Shown piece after piece: positions 34,249 to 43,418 of a DNA stretch of 64,000 nt. Position numbers and translations under genes: made by a program. The notes under the pieces are model-generated. The model saw only the letters and a list, made by a program, of their open reading frames with translations. It made no database searches and had not been told where the DNA came from. Source of the stretch: Bacteroidota bacterium (lineage in GTDB: Bacteria > Bacteroidota > Bacteroidia > Bacteroidales > FEN-979); the NCBI GenBank assembly GCA_026391805.1, contig JAPLDJ010000015.1:434001-498000 (forward strand). The letters are read 5' to 3'. Each line of letters opens with the position of its first letter. The stretch's first letter is position 1.

Positions 34249-35967
34249 ATGAGTACAAAGAAGAAACCATTCAAGCCAGTTGCTGATTTCAGTAAGCTCA
34301 CGATGATTGAGCATGTTGAAATCATTGCGATACAGGCTTTTGATTCTGAATTGTCTGAAGGTTTCCGTGACCTTTTACATCCGCATACCAAGGTAGTTGC
34401 TGATTTCTATTCCATTTCCGAAAATCAGGCTATTCTTCTTTCAGTATTGATAACCATCAATCTACAGACCAGTTCAGTCGATTTTGCTGAGTTGGCACAC
34501 TACTTTGATGTTAACTGCATCACCCTTGCTAAGTATATCCCTGATCTCAAGATATTAATAGATCGCCAGTTCCTTAGGGCTACAACTGAAGAAAACAGGA
34601 AAAGGCGTAGACAATCTTTGAACACCCAAGAATATTACATTAATCGGGACTTTTATCAGGCTCTTCTCAAGGCGGAAAAATTCTCCCCTCAAGTTATGAA
34701 AGCTGTGGACGTGTTCGATTTTTTGAAGACCGTAGGACAGATTATCCGAGGGAAGGAAGAACTTGATAACGAAAGTCAACTTTATGTCGAGATTAATTCA
34801 GTCTTCAAGGAAAACCAGCACATTCAGTTTCTTCAAGACCTTAAGACCTTCGACCTTGATGACCAGTCCCTCTTGATATACTTGATGGTTTGTTCCGAGT
34901 ACGTCTTTGATCCAAAAGGAGAGTTCGACTTTTCGAAAATGATATTTTTTCTTTTCCCTGATATTCAAGATAACATGGCAATTCGGAAACAATTCCTGAA
35001 TGAAACGCACATGTTGCAGAAACAGGACTTATTGGAACTGGAAAGAGGATCATTCCGAAATGATAATTTGATTTTTTTAACCGATAAATCTTGGGGAATG
35101 TTGGTTGGGGAGAACAAAGAACTGTTCAACCGAACCAAAGTGGCTTCAAATAAGCAGTTTCAAATCATCAAGGCTGAAGATATCATCAAGAAAAAGTTGT
35201 TCTACACTGTCGAGGAGCAAAAGGAGATAGATTTCATCGTAGACATCCTTCAGCCTGAGAATTATAAATCAATGATGGAGCGACTGGCTGATGAGGGGTT
35301 GCCTCAGGGACTTTGTTTGCTCTTCTTCGGGGAGGCTGGGACTTCAAAAACCCAGTTAAGTTATCAGATAGCCAAGAAGACGGGCAGGGATATCTTCAGT
35401 TTCAAAATTAGCGAGGGAAAGAGCATGTTTTACGGTGAATCCCAGAAACTGGTAAAAAAATCATTCGATTTTTATCGTGAAATGGTCGAAAAGTCCCCAG
35501 TGGCACCTATTTTCTTACTGAATGAGGCAGACGGAATATTGAGTAAAAGAAGTAACAATTCATATAACCAAAGTGTCACTCAGACCGAGAACGCCATACA
35601 GACGATCCTATTAAATGAACTTGAGAATATTAATGGCATCCTTATAGCCGCCCTAAATAATCAAAATCAACTCGATACGAGTTTCTTCAGACGCTTTTTA
35701 GTAAAAAAAGAGTTCTTGAAACCGACTTCCGAGGTTAGGATGAGAATCTGGGCAGATAAACTTCCATGGCTGAACCCAAATGAACTTGAAATCTTGTCAA
35801 AATTCGAAATCACTGGAGCTTTAATCGAAAATGTCCAACGGAAACTGGTTCTTCAGAGAGCACTTTACGGAGTTGGAACCCAGAATCTTGATCAGATTAT
35901 CAAATACCTGAGGGAGGAAGAGATCAATAAACCTCAGGAAAGAAGTAAGATCGGATTTGTCAGGTAA
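34249..35967 (+). CDS. AAA+ ATPase (Cdc48/SpoVK-like class)
   Basis: A 572-residue protein from ATG 34249; an in-frame TTG at 34228 is less likely. The AAA module is in residues about 340-520. Walker A is F-G-E-A-G-T-S-K-T and Walker B is I-F-L-L-N-E-A-D, where the usual Asp-Glu is Asn-Glu, a variant I know from other Bacteroidetes AAA proteins of this class. Next come A-A-L-N-N-Q (sensor 1) and R-R-F-L (arginine finger). The first 320 residues hold a possible winged-helix region and are otherwise unassigned. It probably remodels proteins with ATP. Its neighbours are small membrane proteins, suggesting an envelope-linked role. Confidence 0.8.
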   Translation: MSTKKKPFKPVADFSKLTMIEHVEIIAIQAFDSELSEGFRDLLHPHTKVVADFYSISENQAILLSVLITINLQTSSVDFAELAHYFDVNCITLAKYIPDLKILIDRQFLRATTEENRKRRRQSLNTQEYYINRDFYQALLKAEKFSPQVMKAVDVFDFLKTVGQIIRGKEELDNESQLYVEINSVFKENQHIQFLQDLKTFDLDDQSLLIYLMVCSEYVFDPKGEFDFSKMIFFLFPDIQDNMAIRKQFLNETHMLQKQDLLELERGSFRNDNLIFLTDKSWGMLVGENKELFNRTKVASNKQFQIIKAEDIIKKKLFYTVEEQKEIDFIVDILQPENYKSMMERLADEGLPQGLCLLFFGEAGTSKTQLSYQIAKKTGRDIFSFKISEGKSMFYGESQKLVKKSFDFYREMVEKSPVAPIFLLNEADGILSKRSNNSYNQSVTQTENAIQTILLNELENINGILIAALNNQNQLDTSFFRRFLVKKEFLKPTSEVRMRIWADKLPWLNPNELEILSKFEITGALIENVQRKLVLQRALYGVGTQNLDQIIKYLREEEINKPQERSKIGFVR

Positions 35968-36190
35968 CCGATTCAAAACACTCTAAAGCGACAGGTCTTC
36001 GAGTTTTGAACCAATCAAGCATGATTTGCTGGTTACCTTTTAGGCAACGTTTTGGACTGTATTGAGTAGCGACCTTCTTTCCTTCCCGCTCCAATAGGGT
36101 CTTATCTTGTTCTTTCCAGAAATGTTTGCAATGAGGACAATTTCTATCAGTTGTTTCCATATCGTTGGGCTTAATGGATTTCAAAATCAT
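35960..36190 (-). CDS. small zinc-binding-like protein
   Basis: A 76-residue protein with a C-P-H-C pair near residues 18-21 and single Cys residues near 49 and 71 that could bind zinc. It overlaps the preceding gene (36187-36576) by 4 bases in an ATGA arrangement, so the two are co-translated. Its last codons overlap the end of the AAA ATPase gene on the other strand by 8 bases. No family recognised. Confidence 0.5.
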   Translation of the reverse strand: MILKSIKPNDMETTDRNCPHCKHFWKEQDKTLLEREGKKVATQYSPKRCLKGNQQIMLDWFKTRRPVALECFESVT

Positions 36191-36576
36191 TCAACAACGC
36201 CATAATCAAATCCATAGATATCGGTATACCAAATCGGGGTACCCTGACCGCCCATACCACCATGCGAAATTTCCAGTGCAAGGAACTTGTTATCGTACCC
36301 AATCGATTGAAGAAATTTTTTGAACTTCACAAAGGATAATTTCTTTAAATCCTTACCCGTCACTTTTTGTTCGAATTCTTCAGATTTATAGGCAAACGTA
36401 AACGGGTCTCCAATAAAAATAAAGGCGAGGTGAAGGCAAGGAGTCAGTTCAGAGCTGCCATCTTCATGGACATCATGGGTTCCCATACCACACAGGGGGC
36501 AATGGATAACTGGAAGATCAGCCTGAGGGAAGGGGTACTCGATTTCAGCATACTGGGGTTTTGTGGAATTGTTCAT
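36187..36576 (-). CDS. small CPxCG-containing protein
   Basis: A 129-residue protein with a zinc-ribbon-like H-C-P-L-C-G knuckle near residues 25-30. Further on it shows I-G-D-P-F-T-F-A-Y and G-G-M-G-G-Q-G-T-P. First gene of a two-gene unit on the minus strand. Function unknown; an in-frame position at the 36597 end is not needed. Confidence 0.55.
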   Translation of the reverse strand: MNNSTKPQYAEIEYPFPQADLPVIHCPLCGMGTHDVHEDGSSELTPCLHLAFIFIGDPFTFAYKSEEFEQKVTGKDLKKLSFVKFKKFLQSIGYDNKFLALEISHGGMGGQGTPIWYTDIYGFDYGVVE

Positions 36577-36661
36577 ATTGTCCAGTTTATATATTAATAT
36601 TTCGAAATAGAATTTTTTTCAATTTTCGAGCCATAATTAAAATGGTGGATTCATAATTGAA

Positions 36662-37249
36662 TTAAAGGTTTAAGTATATCTCTGAGATTTCTTCTTCTCT
36701 GATGCCAAGATAGATTTTCGTTGTCGCAACCGAGCTGTGCTTTAAGACCTCGGAAAGAATCACCAGTGCCTTCTCTGAATTTTGGTTTACCTCCCAAATC
36801 CTGCGACCAAAGGTTTTCCGAAGGGAATGTGCTGAGATAGACGTTCCATCCTTTGTGACCTTATACTTTATAAAGAGTTTTTTAAGGGTAGTATTGACAT
36901 ATTGTGTGCGGAATGCTTGTGTACCCCAACGATTCAAAAAGATCAATGTTTCTGGATCAGTTACCTTTTGAGATTTGAAGACTCGGCTAACAATCTCAAA
37001 AAGTTGGGGATTGAGACGGATGTTCCTGAATTTTTTGGTTTTCTTCTCAGTGATCCCCATAGATTCTTTGTTCAGAATATCGCTCCAGTGAAGGGATAGG
37101 ATGTCAGAGATTCTTAAACCAGTAAAAATCCCGACAGAGATCAGAAGCGCAAACTTCCAGTTACCATCCCTCTCCAATTTCAGGATCAGGTTCGTGATGG
37201 CGTTCCAGTCAACATAGCTGGAGGTGGTTTTTTGTCCTTTTAAAGGCAT
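36662..37249 (-). CDS. short tyrosine recombinase (catalytic domain only)
   Basis: A 195-residue integrase-type recombinase lacking the usual N-terminal arm and SAM-like domains. The catalytic set is present: Arg in T-G-L-R-I-S-D (about 45), Lys in the beta-hairpin with T-K-K-F-R, H-S-L-R-K-T-F (about 143-149), H in V-L-K-H-S-S-V (about 170) and Tyr in K-I-Y-L-G (about 178). Small recombinases of this kind can act in inversion or in element mobility. Its neighbours give no direct att site. It may be an accessory recombinase of the island. Confidence 0.8.
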   Translation of the reverse strand: MPLKGQKTTSSYVDWNAITNLILKLERDGNWKFALLISVGIFTGLRISDILSLHWSDILNKESMGITEKKTKKFRNIRLNPQLFEIVSRVFKSQKVTDPETLIFLNRWGTQAFRTQYVNTTLKKLFIKYKVTKDGTSISAHSLRKTFGRRIWEVNQNSEKALVILSEVLKHSSVATTKIYLGIREEEISEIYLNL

Positions 37250-37423
37250 TGTTTCAAATTTGGTTCAACATCGAGTTAATTGTATCAGTACCGTGAATTT
37301 CTGAAGTAACTGATATAGGACTTGGCTTCAGATTCAAGCTAAAACAGATTATATCATTGTATATCATGTTTTTAGATGAATTTAGCCAACTGGCATTTTA
37401 TGCAAAAGTGATACTTCATGGGC

Positions 37424-37452
37424 AAAAAAAAAGACCTCAGTTGAGGTCTCTG
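37424..37452 (-). terminator. terminator for the trypsin-like gene (minus strand)
   Basis: On the minus strand the arms AGAGACCTCA and TGAGGTCT are followed by a long T run (the A run at 37423-37432 on the plus strand). It lies about 150 bases past the stop of the gene at 37601-38752. A near copy is at 39606. The remaining 37250-37600 sequence shows no gene. Confidence 0.7.
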
Positions 37453-37600
37453 TGTCTGGCGACAACAAAGATAAGTCCGAATGCCGCAAAAAAAAAATTG
37501 AATGCTCAATTTCTTATGATTTTACAAAGATTCAGGTAGATTTCCAATACCCCATAAAATAATGAAAGGGATTTAAAATAGTTAAATATTTTGTCCTGAA

Positions 37601-38752
37601 TTATTTTGTCTCAATAATATAAACATATTTTTTCACTAATTCAACCTGATCAGTCAATGATTTATTAGTTAACAAATTGATTGATTGAAGTTTGGGTGGG
37701 TTTGGCAATAATTCTATTAAACTTAACAAATATCTTGATTTTACAGCATAAGAAACATTTTCTGCTCCTGAGTGTTTTGCATTAATTATTCCAATAAGAT
37801 TCGCATATTTATCAAATAAAGGACCGCCACTATTGCCAGGTTGAACAGGTGCTGAAATTTGATATAAAGTTGTATTCCCTTGAAAACCAGTTTTTGAACT
37901 TATTATCCCGTTTGTCAGTTTTATTTCATCACCCATAGTTGCTCTTAATGGGTAACCTAAAACAAATATATTCATACCAGCACCTTCAAGATCAGTCTTA
38001 ATTGTATAAGGAATTGTGCCTAATGACTTAAAATTATCATCATCAATTTTGATTAATGCCAGATCATTGTTTTTGTCAAAAACCAAAACTTTAGCATTAA
38101 AATACTTATCAAAATTAAAATTGACACCTCTAACTTGTATTGACCTTGCTCCTTCAATCACATGATAATTAGTTGCTATGATACCATTTGATGAGATTGC
38201 AAATCCAGTGCCTGAAGATGATTGATTTTTGTTGCTAATTTCTTCAGGAAATATTTTCAGTAATTCATTATCAAAGTCTATATAGGAACCTTCTTTTAAT
38301 TTAAAAGAATTGTTTTTATTTTTATCTATGTAGGAATAATTAATTAACATATCATTAGTAAGAATAGCTGTTGTTTTAATCGATGATGTAAAACTCATAT
38401 CATCAAATGTTTCAATTATATACTCATTGGAAGCCGCTGTTTTAATAAACTTAATTTCGACTGGCTCTGAAGTATATAAAGAATAGGTGAAAAATTCATT
38501 ACTATTTTCATAAACAACCATGGTCATTAAGTGCTCATGAAATTCTGAGTTAATCAATGTATTAGAATTATCAAAGATTTTTATATTCGAGGATAAACTC
38601 CAAATCCCTTCAATAGGGTCTAAATTATCTAACTTATTTTTAAAATAATTTTCCCATTCAGCTTGTGAACTAAACGGTTGTGCTTTAGTATTAAGCAGCC
38701 CCAATAAAATCAAGAGAAAAGTCGCAATAAATAATTTCATTAACATTTTCAT
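37601..38752 (-). CDS. exported trypsin-like serine protease
   Basis: A 383-residue protein with a signal peptide (L-F-I-A-T-F-L-L-I-L-L-G-L-L). Residues about 190-340 are a trypsin-like/DegP-type protease: His in I-A-T-N-Y-H-V (about 195), Asp in N-N-D-L-A-L-I-K-I (about 229), Ser in P-G-N-S-G-G-P (about 311). The first 170 residues are a beta-rich domain without assigned function. No PDZ domain is visible. It would act in the periplasm. It is a lone gene with a terminator at 37424. On the minus strand a TACATTTG box lies about 75 bases before the start. Confidence 0.85.
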   Translation of the reverse strand: MKMLMKLFIATFLLILLGLLNTKAQPFSSQAEWENYFKNKLDNLDPIEGIWSLSSNIKIFDNSNTLINSEFHEHLMTMVVYENSNEFFTYSLYTSEPVEIKFIKTAASNEYIIETFDDMSFTSSIKTTAILTNDMLINYSYIDKNKNNSFKLKEGSYIDFDNELLKIFPEEISNKNQSSSGTGFAISSNGIIATNYHVIEGARSIQVRGVNFNFDKYFNAKVLVFDKNNDLALIKIDDDNFKSLGTIPYTIKTDLEGAGMNIFVLGYPLRATMGDEIKLTNGIISSKTGFQGNTTLYQISAPVQPGNSGGPLFDKYANLIGIINAKHSGAENVSYAVKSRYLLSLIELLPNPPKLQSINLLTNKSLTDQVELVKKYVYIIETK

Positions 38753-38999
38753 AATTAAACAATGCTTGCATTAATAATTTCCGAAATTAATTATCCATTT
38801 TTTACTTTATATCCTGTACTTGAACCAAATGTATTAATGTATTAATCATTGGCATTTAATTGGACACTCATAAAACTCCGAAGTGGTTCATTGCTGTCAA
38901 CCCAATTTAATTTAATAGCGGGTACCCAAACTCTGAATCATCAACTTTATCCACAATTTCTATACCTTTAATTTCTTGTTTCGAATAGTTTTAATAAAT

Positions 39000-39206
39000 T
39001 TAACTGATTTCATTATTGCTAATCGAAATTTCACATTCATCCAAAAATGTGATGGGTTTAGGCTGTTGGTTAGAACCATTTAAATCCAAGATGGTGAGTA
39101 TTTCTCTCCCAGCTCTCACATGTCTTTTAAACTCTTCAAGGTCAATTGAGAGATTTATTTGATAAGTACCAGAAATGTGTTTCAAAATATACTTAGTGTG
39201 TTTCAT
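39000..39206 (-). CDS. hypothetical protein, 68 residues
   Basis: A small protein of unknown type. On the minus strand a TAACTTTG box (plus-strand 39228-39235) lies 22 bases before the ATG, consistent with expression. No motif. The preceding gap (38753-38999) shows nothing else. Confidence 0.45.
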   Translation of the reverse strand: MKHTKYILKHISGTYQINLSIDLEEFKRHVRAGREILTILDLNGSNQQPKPITFLDECEISISNNEIS

Positions 39207-39707
39207 AAGAATTATGATTATTTATACCAAAGTTAAGGATATATTTGAAAGTTCCTATGGTTTTACTTTATCTGAATGCAAGTATTTCACATAATATAGC
39301 ATTCTTTTTAGGGCAAAGATAATGAGAGGCTTATTTAGAGTCATGAACTTAGGTGTTTATGAACAAAGATGATTTATTGTATCATATAAGTCCAATCGAC
39401 TAAATAGACGAAGGAACTGATCGCAATAAAATGAAAAGGCTTAACGGATCGGTTGCAAATTTGTATTTTACTATCATAAAGCTATATTTTTGTTTCTCTT
39501 TTTGTCTTATATTTATTTTACACCAAAAACCATCAAATACACAGGTTTCTGGTGCTGATTTGTGTCTCCCTTTTTTATTAAGATTAAAAAGGGAACAGTA
39601 AGGACAAAAAAAAAGACCTCAGGTAGAGGTCTCTGTGTGTCTGTGACACAAATATACGAGAAAGGTTTGGATAAAAAAAATTGTTACTTTATAATTCTCT
39701 CGACAAA
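39207..39707. other. 500-base intergenic region
   Basis: No gene seen on either strand. It holds a -7-like box for the gene to its left and the terminator of the operon to its right; otherwise AT-rich sequence. Confidence 0.5.
39606..39634 (-). terminator. terminator of the DUF262 operon (minus strand)
   Basis: The arms AGAGACCTC and GAGGTCT with a T run on the minus strand, about 75 bases after the last stop codon (39708). Very similar to the terminator at 37424. Confidence 0.7.
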
Positions 39708-40370
39708 TTAAGGAGTACTATTTATTGGCAATTTCGACTCATCCAATCGCCCGTTTAGTACTAACTTAGTTTTTTCGAACAACCCACAAATATAAAAATG
39801 TAATGCGACTTCCATCTCAGGATCAATTTGACATTTAACTGAAAAGTATGTTACTTCGTTATCAATTTCATTTTTTATCTTTTTGTATACCAAATCTAAA
39901 ATATTATTAGAGATAACCTTCCCCATTTTCTTTACACTCCCTGTATAAGTTCGTGCGAATGGAAACCTTTGTAAAGTAGCATTACTTGCTGCATTTGCCA
40001 CTTGGGTCAATATTTGAATCACATAAACCTTCTCAATCCCATTATTAAATCTTTTAATAAATTCCTTCTTTATCCCTTGAATAACACTTATGTCGGGATT
40101 GGTTTGATGTGGGCTATAATGTTTTAACTCAACTATAAAATCTATTTGGCTATAAGTTTTATCCGTGAAAAATGCGATATCTGCATGCTCTCTATTTCCA
40201 AGAGGGTACTCTAATGCTACATTATATTTTAGGTTTACATATAATTCAGAATACAAATCCCCTTGTATACACTTTTCATTTCCGTTATGCAGATTAAGAA
40301 TAAAAAGTTTTCTTTCTAAAAGAATTCTTCTTATCGCATCTTCTAATAAGGACTTCATCTTTTTACGCAT
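39708..40370 (-). CDS. PD-(D/E)XK nuclease-like protein, last gene of the WYL/DUF262 operon
   Basis: A 220-residue protein. The core E-Y-P-L-G-N-R-E-H-A-D-I-A-F-F (about residues 54-68) followed by D-F-I-V-E-L-K-H-Y (about 77-85) gives the E...D...ExK arrangement of PD-(D/E)XK nucleases. The remainder is helical. Its start overlaps the end of the preceding gene by 16 bases, so it is translated with it. It is the last gene of the minus-strand operon that begins with a WYL regulator. It could supply the DNA-cutting activity or help recognise the target. Confidence 0.65.
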   Translation of the reverse strand: MRKKMKSLLEDAIRRILLERKLFILNLHNGNEKCIQGDLYSELYVNLKYNVALEYPLGNREHADIAFFTDKTYSQIDFIVELKHYSPHQTNPDISVIQGIKKEFIKRFNNGIEKVYVIQILTQVANAASNATLQRFPFARTYTGSVKKMGKVISNNILDLVYKKIKNEIDNEVTYFSVKCQIDPEMEVALHFYICGLFEKTKLVLNGRLDESKLPINSTP

Positions 40371-40927
40371 TTTGCCTTACATAGGCAATCAAGATATTTG
40401 CAAATTTGATCTATAATAGCAGAAAATGAAATTGGCGCAATTCGTTTCTTTTCAATCCAAACACCAGTAGGCGTAAAAGTTAGAGGTAAACCATAAGCAA
40501 TTGAATATTCAAGTGAGATGCAATTTAGGTCGCATTCGCTAAAAACAGTTATCTTTTTGTTTCCGTTAACATCCCACCCGATCCTTAGCCAGATATTGAC
40601 ATTATTGAGATTGTATACTTTAATCCATATTGCGTTTTTATATGTTGGAATATGAACCAAACTACTATCATAGAAATAGAAAAACTCAAGACAACAATCT
40701 CCACAGAGTATATTATTATCCATTAATCGCCCTTTACTATTCTTTGGGTCTTTATCACAGTCGATAAGTTTCTTTTCGATTAATTTCTCAAATTCGATTA
40801 ATCCTTTTTCAAACAAACTCCCAGTTATGGGTTTACTGTTTGGCAATGGTAATATTTTCATATGGTTAGTATTTAATTGTGGGATTACATTTCTTCCATT
40901 CAGAGATTTGGATAAATAAATTGTCAA
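40355..40927 (-). CDS. hypothetical protein of the DUF262 operon, 190 residues
   Basis: A protein of unknown family, with a likely start at the ATG at 40927 or the Met 23 codons further in. It has two Cys pairs (C-G-D-C-C near residue 76, C-L-C-K-A-K-C near the end) that could bind a metal. Mixed alpha/beta composition. It begins 15 bases after the DUF262 gene and overlaps the nuclease gene by 16 bases, so it belongs to the operon. Confidence 0.6.
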   Translation of the reverse strand: MTIYLSKSLNGRNVIPQLNTNHMKILPLPNSKPITGSLFEKGLIEFEKLIEKKLIDCDKDPKNSKGRLMDNNILCGDCCLEFFYFYDSSLVHIPTYKNAIWIKVYNLNNVNIWLRIGWDVNGNKKITVFSECDLNCISLEYSIAYGLPLTFTPTGVWIEKKRIAPISFSAIIDQICKYLDCLCKAKCVKR

Positions 40928-40942
40928 TTAACCAAAATAGAT

Positions 40943-43411
40943 TCAATCCTTGTTATTGATTAGTACTTTTAAGACGGCTTCTGTTTCTTCATGGTTTTCA
41001 GCACTGAAATATTGTTCCCAAGTATTCGTTGTCAATTTCTTCACCATTTTTGGTAGGTTAGTGTCATAATTTGTTATTACAACGTATTGTCCCGACCATT
41101 TATTCTCAATTTCATTCTTCGTTGGAATAAATTTAACAAATATTTCTTTGTTCTCACCCTTGATGAAAACAGCAGAAAATGGATTTGTTCCATCTGTTGA
41201 ATCTAAATATTTATCATCTGTCGATTTATATTTAAGATGCCAAAAAAACGTCCTTAACTCCTTATGCCTCGAACTCCAACGAATTTTACTTAATAAACAG
41301 ATTTCACCATTTTCCCAATTCCACCAACTAATCTTATTATTGAAAAGTTCATTATAAATTTCAGGTTTATCCCTAAAGTATTTTCGCCAATCCGATACTT
41401 TGCTTCCCCTAACTTCACTTTCGCAAAATATTTTGAATGATTGAATTTGATTCCATTTGTCCAATAATTCCTTAATATTATGAGATTGCCCAGTTTCACG
41501 CAAATATCTTTTCCAACTCCAATCCCGATCCTTCGCTGTATTGTTTACAAAAGAGTCATTTAAGAGATAATAATCACAATTAGCCATTAATACGTTTCTA
41601 AATAAATGAGAATCGGAATTACACAGTTCATCTAATAAACCATTAAACCCAAATACTTGGCAAATTTTTGAATAATACTCATTAAAAAGTTCAAGGTTAT
41701 ACTTTTCATTACCAGAATCTTCTTCTTTTGACCATTCGAGTAAAAACCTAATCTGTCCTAAAAAATATTTATGCTCTTCAGCCAATCTGATGGCTTTCTC
41801 CCAATTAATATTGTTTGTGGATTCTCGGAGCAAATGAGCTTTGACTGTTTCTTCCATCAACTGATCTGAATTGAAACCCAATTTAGGTTTATTGATTATA
41901 AGATAGTCAATAATTGTATTTTTGGTATGATCTGCAAAAACAACATTTGACCATGCGTCAATTGCTTTTAATGATTTATTAAAATCATCAAATCCATTAT
42001 AGAAATATGTGTTTGTGTTAGTCGAAAGATTACGTATAATCCTCATCCATGAGTTAAGCTCACATTTTAAAACATCACTTTGAAAAACTTTATCTGCGCT
42101 GTTATATTTAAAAAATTGTAATAATGCGTAAAACTGAACCCTTGTATCATAATTAATATTATCATCAATGAACGCTTCAAAAATTGTCTTAGGATTAAAT
42201 TCGAAAAAAACACCTTCGATTAATTCAGAACCATCGTGTTTTTCTTCATTTATTTGATATATGATGGTTTCAAAAGACCTTATCACAAATTCAAAAAAAC
42301 TTTGGTTGAAAAAATTTGTTTTACAAAATAGTGACATTAAACTTAAAATATCATTACGGACAGAATAATCTCTAATTTTGTCAAGAATATTTATTTCTTC
42401 ATATTCAAAGGGTACATATCTTCTTAAATTTGAATCTGTCCAATCGCAATTAAAGCAATTTTCATTTACAAACAAATGAAAAACCATCATTCTTTTTAGA
42501 AACCTCAAATAACTTACTTCGACAGAATCGACACATTTTCTCTGTTCTTCTTCAAGAACCCCATTAGTTAATTTTGGCTTTGCAAGATTATTCCAAAATA
42601 AATCAATCCAATTGCTATCAATATTACAACACCATTTATTCTGAACATCTTCAGATACATTATTCAATCGCATTTGTTCCTCAAGAGTAGATTTGAGTAT
42701 ATCAAATCTTGACAATTCTTTCCCCCTTGCATTCATTTTTACATAAAGCTCATCGGTGAGAGAAAATTTCTCAGGAGGTAACAAATGAAAAACGATCCTC
42801 CCAATTTTTAAGTTATCCCACATTGATTTCCGAATCTCATCGGTCAATTTTCCAATGCGTAAATCAATTTCATCAAGCATGACCAACATAGCTTTTATCG
42901 TTGGGTCTTTACGCCATGACCACATAAACCAATGTTGATTCATTATTGATTTTGATAGTGGAGGGTGAATGGCATCTTTCACAGAAACAAGAGAGTAGCG
43001 AATTAGAGAATTGCAGAAATCTTTTGAGGAAATTCTTGTTTCATAAGTAAATTTTGAAAAAATTGTATTATCAATTCGAGTTCCTAAAATGGGTAACTCT
43101 TCTTCTGAAATTAAGTACCAATGTAAAAGAAAAAGTGTGGTTAATCTTTGTTGTCCGTCAAGTGGTGTAAATGAGTCATCATCTTGAGTTGAGCCATAAA
43201 TAAAATCGAGAACCAACGGTTTTGACATATCTATTGTCAAAGCATCAATCAAATCTGTCAGAAACTCATCTCTAATTGCTGTCGCTTTCTCATCTAATCT
43301 ACCTTGTGCATAATCTCGTTGAATAATAGGAATTTGAATCTTTTGCTTACTTATTAGCTCCAAAAATGATATTCCTTTTTGTAATTCTGCTGTTGAATCC
43401 TGTTTTCTCAT
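40943..43411 (-). CDS. DUF262 (GmrSD-type) protein without HNH
   Basis: An 822-residue protein. The first 150 residues are a DUF262 domain, the ParB-like NTPase module of type IV restriction enzymes: I-P-I-I-Q-R-D-Y-A-Q-G-R near 32-43 and L-D-G-Q-Q-R-L-T-T-L near 84-93. The long helical remainder has no visible HNH motif, so this copy may act as sensor or regulator beside the next protein. It starts 7 bases after the DUF262/HNH gene. Tandem DUF262 proteins are common in GmrSD-like defence operons. Confidence 0.8.
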   Translation of the reverse strand: MRKQDSTAELQKGISFLELISKQKIQIPIIQRDYAQGRLDEKATAIRDEFLTDLIDALTIDMSKPLVLDFIYGSTQDDDSFTPLDGQQRLTTLFLLHWYLISEEELPILGTRIDNTIFSKFTYETRISSKDFCNSLIRYSLVSVKDAIHPPLSKSIMNQHWFMWSWRKDPTIKAMLVMLDEIDLRIGKLTDEIRKSMWDNLKIGRIVFHLLPPEKFSLTDELYVKMNARGKELSRFDILKSTLEEQMRLNNVSEDVQNKWCCNIDSNWIDLFWNNLAKPKLTNGVLEEEQRKCVDSVEVSYLRFLKRMMVFHLFVNENCFNCDWTDSNLRRYVPFEYEEINILDKIRDYSVRNDILSLMSLFCKTNFFNQSFFEFVIRSFETIIYQINEEKHDGSELIEGVFFEFNPKTIFEAFIDDNINYDTRVQFYALLQFFKYNSADKVFQSDVLKCELNSWMRIIRNLSTNTNTYFYNGFDDFNKSLKAIDAWSNVVFADHTKNTIIDYLIINKPKLGFNSDQLMEETVKAHLLRESTNNINWEKAIRLAEEHKYFLGQIRFLLEWSKEEDSGNEKYNLELFNEYYSKICQVFGFNGLLDELCNSDSHLFRNVLMANCDYYLLNDSFVNNTAKDRDWSWKRYLRETGQSHNIKELLDKWNQIQSFKIFCESEVRGSKVSDWRKYFRDKPEIYNELFNNKISWWNWENGEICLLSKIRWSSRHKELRTFFWHLKYKSTDDKYLDSTDGTNPFSAVFIKGENKEIFVKFIPTKNEIENKWSGQYVVITNYDTNLPKMVKKLTTNTWEQYFSAENHEETEAVLKVLINNKD

Positions 43412-43418
43412 AAAAGAA

